Assembly: GCA_035715725.1 (NCBI GenBank) | Contig: DASTKT010000091.1 | Span: forward strand, 1-19,795 | Length of the DNA stretch: 19,795 nt | DNA from: JADGGV01 sp035715725 | Lineage (GTDB): Bacteria > Gemmatimonadota > Gemmatimonadetes > Longimicrobiales > RSA9 | Direction of reading: 5' to 3' | Shown here: positions 15,698-19,795 of the stretch, piece after piece | Layout: every line of letters starts with the position of its first letter | Position numbering within the stretch: position 1 is the stretch's first letter | Notes under the pieces: model-generated | Told to the model about the DNA's origin: nothing | Databases searched by the model: none | The model's input: the letters and a program-made list of their open reading frames with translations, nothing else | Program-made: the position numbers and the translations under genes

Positions 15698-16845
15698 GAC
15701 CCGGCCTTCCCCACCGAGCGCAGCACGGCCACGATCCGCTCCGCCGCGCGCCCGTCCCACAGCTCCGGGCGCGCGCCCGCCTTCCCGCCGCCGTCCAGGA
15801 TCCGCAGCGCCGCCGCGGTGATCCGGTCCGCGTTCGTGCCGACCACCTCGTTCGTGCCCTCCGTCACCGTGACCGGCCGTTCCGTGTTCTCCCGCAGCGT
15901 GAGGCACGGCACGTCCAGGATCGTCGTCTCCTCCTGGATCCCGCCGGAGTCCGTCAGCACGAGCCGCGCGTCCGCCAGCAGCCCCAGGAACTCGAGGTAG
16001 CCCAGCGGCTCGAGCAGCCGCAGCCCCGGCATCGCCGCCAGCCGCTCGCCGAGGCTCCCCTGCGCCAGCCGCTGCCGCGTGCGCGGATGCACCGGGAACA
16101 GCACCGGCACGCGCGACTGCACCGCGGCCACCGCCTCGAGGAGCTGCTCCAGCACCACCGGGTCATCGACGTTGGACGGCCGGTGCAGCGTGAGCACCGC
16201 GTAGCCCCGCGGGCGCACCCCCATCCGCGCCGGCATCCCCAGTGCGCGCGCCCGCGCCAGCTCCCGCAGCAGCGTGTCGATCATGACGTTGCCGACGAAG
16301 TGGATCCGCTCCGGCGGCACGCCCTCCCGCCGCAGGTTCTCCTCCGCGTCCCGCTCCGTCGTGAACAGCAGGTCGGAGATCGCATCGGTCAGCACGCGGT
16401 TGATCTCCTCGGGCATCCCCCGGTCGTAGCTGCGCAGCCCCGCCTCGACGTGCGCGATCCGGATGCCGAGCTTCGCCGCCACGAGCGCCGCGGCCAGCGT
16501 CGAGTTCACATCCCCGACCACGACCAGCACCTCCGGCCGCTCCGCCGTCATGATCGGCTCGAGCGCGAGCATCACGTGCGCCGTCTGCGCCGCGTGCGTC
16601 CCCGAGCCCACGCCGAGGTAGTGGTCCGGCGCCGGCAGCCCGAGATCCCGGAAGAACGCCTCCGACATCCGCTCGTCGTAGTGCTGTCCGGTGTGCACCA
16701 GCACCGTCTCGACGTCGGGGTAGCGCGACAGCTCCTGCATCAGCGGCGCGGCCTTCATCATGTTGGGCCGCGCGCCCACGACCGCCATCACCTTGAGCGG
16801 CCCGCCCGCCCCGCCGCCCTCCGCTCCGCGCGTCGTCGCCGTCAT
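15694..16845 (-). CDS. wecB: UDP-N-acetylglucosamine 2-epimerase (non-hydrolysing)
   Basis: This 383-residue GT-B-fold epimerase has GARPNMMK (24-31), HTGQHYDERMS (51-61), GDVNST (111-116), HVEAGLRS (132-139), MPEEINR (144-150), LTLHRPSNVD (219-228) and DSGGIQEE (299-306), the full ordered set of WecB motifs. Glu134 and His221 match conserved catalytic positions. It interconverts UDP-GlcNAc and UDP-ManNAc in the cytoplasm. No UDP-ManNAc dehydrogenase is encoded here, so ManNAc itself may be built into the polymer, or the dehydrogenase lies elsewhere. About 17 extra Gly/Ala-rich residues precede the first strand. Start ATG 16845 overlaps the GT4 stop as ATGA. Confidence 0.95.
   Translation of the reverse strand: MTATTRGAEGGGAGGPLKVMAVVGARPNMMKAAPLMQELSRYPDVETVLVHTGQHYDERMSEAFFRDLGLPAPDHYLGVGSGTHAAQTAHVMLALEPIMTAERPEVLVVVGDVNSTLAAALVAAKLGIRIAHVEAGLRSYDRGMPEEINRVLTDAISDLLFTTERDAEENLRREGVPPERIHFVGNVMIDTLLRELARARALGMPARMGVRPRGYAVLTLHRPSNVDDPVVLEQLLEAVAAVQSRVPVLFPVHPRTRQRLAQGSLGERLAAMPGLRLLEPLGYLEFLGLLADARLVLTDSGGIQEETTILDVPCLTLRENTERPVTVTEGTNEVVGTNADRITAAALRILDGGGKAGARPELWDGRAAERIVAVLRSVGKAGS
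15705..15712 (-). promoter_or_regulatory. Ribosome binding site for the GTG start of the polymerase-like gene
   Basis: GGGGAAGG on the minus strand ends 7 bases before GTG 15697, inside the last codons of wecB. It supports the GTG start that overlaps the wecB stop as GTGA. Confidence 0.55.
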
Positions 16846-18095
16846 GCGCCGCTCCCGGCCGCCCGCAGCACCTCCGCCATCCGCGCCGTCCAGTGCTCCA
16901 GCGTGTACGACCGCGCGTACGCCGCTCGCGCCGCCCGCCCCATCCGCTCGCGCAGCGCATCGTCGTCCAGCAGCCGCACCAGCGTCTCGGCCAGGATCTC
17001 CGGCGAGCGCGCCGGGACGATGACGCCCGTCTCGCCATCCGCCACGCACTCCGCGATGGCGCCGTGCGCCGTGGCGACGACCGGCAGTCCCGCCTCCATG
17101 GCCTCGATGATCACGTAAGGGTGCCCCTCGTACGGGTAGTAGGTCGGCAGCACGAAGATGTCCGACTCCTCGAGCGCGCGCCGCTTCGCCGCGCCGGCGA
17201 CGACGCCCCGGCACTCGATCGTCTCCGGCAGCTCGGCGGCCGCCGCACGCAGCAGCGCCTCTTCGTCCCCCGGACCGTACGCGCCCCCGGCGAACACGAA
17301 GCGGACATCCGGCCGCCGCGCGGCCACGAGCCGCGCCGCCGCGAGCACGTCGAGCACGCCCTTCGTCCGCAGCAGCGCGCCGAGGTACAGCACCTGCCGG
17401 CCCCGCCGCGGCGCCGCGTCCCCCGGTCTGGAAGCCGCCGCGGCCGTCGATTCGCGCGGCGCCGGCGCGGCGCCCTCGGCCCGGCCGCTCGCCGCCGACG
17501 TCGCCCGCGGCGTGCCGTTCGGCACCACCACGACACGCGCCTCCGGCAGCAGCCCCCGGAACATGGCGCGCAGCCCCTCGCCCAGCACGACCACCCGGGT
17601 GGCGCGGCGCACCACCAGCCGCGCCACCGCGCGCGTCAGCGGGTCCGTTCCGTCGTAGAACGCGCGGAAATGGCCGCCATGCACGTGCAGGACGACCGCG
17701 CGCCGGAGCGCCAGCGCGCCCAGCAGGAAGAGCGCGTCGCGCAGGAAGCCGAGCCGGTTCTGCGCGACCGGCACGTAGACCACGGCCGGCCGCCGCCGCA
17801 CGAGGAGCCACAGGCAGGTTACGCCGTGCCTCAGGGCCAGCGCCACGTTCGTCGCGTCCAGCCGCCCGATGTTGCGCAGGTCGCGGCGGTCGGACGTGTC
17901 GAGGTGGATCAGCTCGAGGTCGTCGCCGAGGCCGCCCTCCAGCAGGTACCGCGTGGCCACCGCCCCGCCGTGGTACGGCGGCGGCGTCGGCCCGACGACG
18001 AGGACGCGCAGCCGCGCCCGGCCGTCCCCGCCCCGCGCCGCGGGCTCGCCGGGCGATGCGCCACCCGCGGCCCCATTTCTGCTTGCTCCCCGCAC
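16842..18095 (-). CDS. GT4-family glycosyltransferase
   Basis: This 417-residue GT-B glycosyltransferase has an N-terminal acceptor domain beginning LRVLVVGPTPPPYHGG (29-44). Its C-terminal donor domain starts near QVLYLGALLRTKGV (234-247) and ends with the EX7E motif EGHPYVIIE (Glu323, Glu331) plus GLPVVATAHG and DGETGVIVP. This is the GT4 signature, a retaining transferase using a nucleotide sugar to extend a lipid-linked glycan. Residues about 195-232 between the domains are a low-complexity Ala/Ser/Arg/Pro linker, longer than usual. The start is GTG 18095, the only canonical start before the first strand, giving a 27-residue low-complexity lead. It is the first gene of the minus-strand operon. 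The sugar added cannot be told from the sequence. Confidence 0.9.
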   Translation of the reverse strand: MRGASRNGAAGGASPGEPAARGGDGRARLRVLVVGPTPPPYHGGAVATRYLLEGGLGDDLELIHLDTSDRRDLRNIGRLDATNVALALRHGVTCLWLLVRRRPAVVYVPVAQNRLGFLRDALFLLGALALRRAVVLHVHGGHFRAFYDGTDPLTRAVARLVVRRATRVVVLGEGLRAMFRGLLPEARVVVVPNGTPRATSAASGRAEGAAPAPRESTAAAASRPGDAAPRRGRQVLYLGALLRTKGVLDVLAAARLVAARRPDVRFVFAGGAYGPGDEEALLRAAAAELPETIECRGVVAGAAKRRALEESDIFVLPTYYPYEGHPYVIIEAMEAGLPVVATAHGAIAECVADGETGVIVPARSPEILAETLVRLLDDDALRERMGRAARAAYARSYTLEHWTARMAEVLRAAGSGA

Positions 18096-18111
18096 GACCC
18101 CGGTCTACGTT
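18083..18111 (+). promoter_or_regulatory. Possible sigma70-like promoter for the plus-strand Wzi gene
   Basis: TTGCTC (18083-18088) and TACGTT (18106-18111) are separated by 17 bases. The -35 half is a fair match but the -10 is poor. Transcription would start roughly 30 bases before ATG 18151. This is a weak call made mainly because the divergent layout demands a promoter nearby. Confidence 0.25.
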
Positions 18112-18150
18112 GCCGGCCCGGTCCCGGCCGTTTCACCCGAACGATCCGCT
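18096..18150. other. Divergent intergenic region between the GT4 gene and the second Wzi gene
   Basis: Only 55 bases separate the two divergent starts, so promoters must overlap the coding ends or each other. It holds a small inverted repeat, CGGCC (18114-18118) and GGCCG (18126-18130) with a 7-base spacer, that could be an operator but is short and GC-only. No convincing minus-strand promoter for the long operon is seen, and no purine-rich ribosome binding site precedes ATG 18151. Confidence 0.45.
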
Positions 18151-19795
18151 ATGCCGCGCCGTCGAATTCGCATCATCCTCGCGGCCGCTTCCGCCGCCGC
18201 GACCTTCGGCCCCGCACCGCTCGGGGCCCAGTCCGCTCCGCCGCGCCCCGCGGCGTGCGAGCACCCCGTCAACCTCGAGCTGACCTCGGTCGACGACTTC
18301 AGCGCCGACCTGGCGCGCGTCCTCGAGATCACCGGCGCCGCGCCCCTGCGGGTCGTCTCCGTGCGCCGGCTCTCGCGCGGCTCCGGGCTCCGTCTCTGCG
18401 CCGACGGCCGCGACATGGTGCGCTCGGCGCTTCTGCCGCCCGCCGCCGACCCGACCGGCGCGACGCTGATCCGCGTGCTCCCGGCCGTCAGCTCGACCGA
18501 GCTGAACAGCGCCTATCCGCTGGACCGCGACAACGGGGTGCTCTGGGCCGGCCGCGGCGTCTCGTCCGCGATCTCCGCCGGCGTCGGCCTGCACTGGGGC
18601 GTGCTCTCCGCCGCGCTCGCGCCGGCGCTCGTCTACCAGCAGAACCTCGACTTCGAGACCGTCCCCGTCGGCGTGCCCGGCTACTCGCGCTACGCGAACC
18701 CGTGGCACACCGAGAGCATCGATTGGCCCCAGCGCTTCGGCGCCGACCCCTACTGGACCATCGACCCCGGGCAGAGCTTCGTCCGCATCGACTACCGCGG
18801 CGCCGAGCTCGGCGTCTCCAACGAGAACCTCTGGTGGGGGCCCGGGCGGCTCAACTCGATCGTCCTCGGCGCGTCCGCGCCTGGCTTCCCGCACGTCTTC
18901 CTCGGCACGTCCCGCCCGCTGAACGTCGGCATCGGCCGCGTGGACGGCGAGCTGATCTGGGGCCACCTCGCCGAGTCCGACTCCTGGGACGCCGACCCGA
19001 CGAACGATCGCCGCCTCTTCGCCGGCGTCGTCCTCGGCCTCGAGCCGCGCGGGCTCCCTGGCCTCACGCTCGGCTTCACCCGCGCCTACCTCGAGACAAT
19101 CCCGCCCGGCGGGCTCTCGCTCCTCGACTACCTGCGCCGCCCCTATGCGCACCCGCGCGCGAATCCGACCGGCCCGATCGGCGGCAACCAGCTCGTGTCG
19201 CTCTTCGGCCGTTGGGCGCTCCCCGCCAGCGGCTTCGAGGCCTACGCCGAGTGGGCCCGCGACGACAACTGGGACACGTTCCACGACCTCCTCCTCGAGC
19301 CCGAGCACTCGCAGGGCTACACGCTCGGATTCCAGAAGGTGGTCCCGGCCGGGCCGCGCTCGCTGCGCCTCTTCGGCGAGCTCACCCACCTCGAGACCTC
19401 GACCAGCCTGCGCAGCGGCCGCGGCGCCGTCACGTTCTACCTCCACAGCCAGGTCCGCCAGGGCTACACGCAGCGCGGCCAGCTCCTCGGCGCGAGCATC
19501 GGCCCCGGCTCCAACGCCGCCGCCATCGGCGCCGACCTCTTCGCCGGCCGCTCGGTCACCGGGCTCGCCCTCGCGCGCATCGCCCACGACAACGACGCCT
19601 ACTACGGCGTCTGGGCGCGCACCTACGGCTTCCGCGGCCACGACGTGGAGCTCGCCGCGTCCGTCCGCCACCAGCGCCTGCTCGGGCCGCTCACCCTCGA
19701 CGGCGAGCTCGGCCTCTCCACGCGCTACAACCGGGACTTCCTGGACCTGAGCGAGGACTATACGGTGCCGCGCCGCGTCGATCACAACCTGCACG
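18151..19795 (+). CDS. Wzi-family capsule assembly outer-membrane protein (3' end cut by window edge)
   Basis: 548 codons are visible from ATG 18151 and the frame is open at the edge. The N-terminus MPRRRIRIILAAASAAATFG is a basic plus hydrophobic signal peptide with a probable cleavage after LGA (residue 26). The family-defining part of capsule-assembly Wzi is visible as SFVRIDYRGAELGVSNENLWWGPG (about 210-232) followed by SAPGFPHVFLGTSRP and many alternating beta-strand segments, consistent with an outer-membrane barrel. Wzi proteins tether or organise capsule polymer at the surface. It is transcribed away from the polysaccharide operon and is not close in sequence to the Wzi-like protein at 8681-10387, so the two may have different jobs. 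The ATG has no clear Shine-Dalgarno sequence. An opposite-strand open frame covering it is a GC artefact. Confidence 0.9.
   Translation, partial: MPRRRIRIILAAASAAATFGPAPLGAQSAPPRPAACEHPVNLELTSVDDFSADLARVLEITGAAPLRVVSVRRLSRGSGLRLCADGRDMVRSALLPPAADPTGATLIRVLPAVSSTELNSAYPLDRDNGVLWAGRGVSSAISAGVGLHWGVLSAALAPALVYQQNLDFETVPVGVPGYSRYANPWHTESIDWPQRFGADPYWTIDPGQSFVRIDYRGAELGVSNENLWWGPGRLNSIVLGASAPGFPHVFLGTSRPLNVGIGRVDGELIWGHLAESDSWDADPTNDRRLFAGVVLGLEPRGLPGLTLGFTRAYLETIPPGGLSLLDYLRRPYAHPRANPTGPIGGNQLVSLFGRWALPASGFEAYAEWARDDNWDTFHDLLLEPEHSQGYTLGFQKVVPAGPRSLRLFGELTHLETSTSLRSGRGAVTFYLHSQVRQGYTQRGQLLGASIGPGSNAAAIGADLFAGRSVTGLALARIAHDNDAYYGVWARTYGFRGHDVELAASVRHQRLLGPLTLDGELGLSTRYNRDFLDLSEDYTVPRRVDHNLH

Noticed and set aside
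18133..19794. A 553-codon minus-strand frame opposite the second Wzi gene
   Set aside because: The plus-strand frame has a signal peptide and Wzi family motifs, while this one is Glu/Val/Gly-rich noise without motifs.
1..19795. CRISPR arrays, tRNA/rRNA genes, insertion sequences, integrases, toxin-antitoxin or defence genes
   Set aside because: No regular repeat-spacer pattern, RNA gene signatures, transposase motifs or terminal inverted repeats were seen on either strand.

Overview
The window is almost entirely a surface-polysaccharide (capsule / exopolysaccharide) assembly locus of the Wzx/Wzy type. Base composition is very GC-rich with strong third-position G/C bias. Two Wzi-family outer-membrane proteins, a Wza-type exporter and a fused Wzc-type tyrosine autokinase point to a diderm (Gram-negative) bacterium. 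The overall style (GC-rich, Wzi-like proteins with A-x-A signal peptides, a PHP-type phosphatase instead of a low-molecular-weight one) would fit Gemmatimonadota or a similar soil lineage. That assignment is an impression from the proteins, not a demonstrated taxonomy.

Layout. Fourteen genes lie on the minus strand and read from about 18.1 kb down to the left edge. In transcription order they are: a GT4 glycosyltransferase (16842-18095), wecB (15694-16845), an O-antigen ligase/polymerase-like membrane protein (14162-15697), a CpsB/YwqE-type PHP tyrosine phosphatase (13350-14165), wza (12686-13315), wzc (10323-12689), a Wzi-like outer-membrane protein (8681 to about 10387), a WecA-type initiating phosphoglycosyltransferase with a large extra C-terminal domain (6773-8407), gmd (5713-6759), fcl (4742-5716), an asnB-type amidotransferase (2861-4738), a Wzx-type flippase (1491-2864), an FkbM methyltransferase (658-1494) and a CgeB-like glycosyltransferase cut by the left edge (1-592). 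A second, more classical Wzi protein starts at 18151 on the plus strand, diverging across a 55-base gap, and runs off the right edge.

How the genes fit together (inference from families). The WecA-like enzyme would load the first sugar phosphate on undecaprenyl phosphate. Gmd and Fcl would make GDP-L-fucose and WecB would make UDP-ManNAc. The glycosyltransferases would extend the repeat unit, with FkbM (O-methyl) and AsnB (amide or related) as decorators. Wzx would flip it and the Wzy-like protein polymerise it. Wza/Wzc with the PHP phosphatase would control chain length and export, and the Wzi-like proteins would retain or organise the product at the surface. Only two glycosyltransferases are visible, so the locus probably continues to the left. 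No mannose-1-phosphate guanylyltransferase or phosphomannomutase (manC/manB) and no UDP-ManNAc dehydrogenase (wecC) is present here.

Most gene junctions on the minus strand are 4-base start/stop overlaps (ATGA five times, GTGA once, TTGA once), so the block is likely one translationally coupled transcript. The only sizeable gap is 273 bases at 8408-8680, which holds a long imperfect hairpin. I saw no RNA genes, CRISPR, insertion sequences, integrases or phage genes. No obviously novel enzyme system is visible. The least conventional points are the fused domain on the WecA-like protein, the unresolved start of the first Wzi-like gene, the two dissimilar Wzi proteins, and the mix of a Gram-positive-style phosphatase with Gram-negative export machinery.
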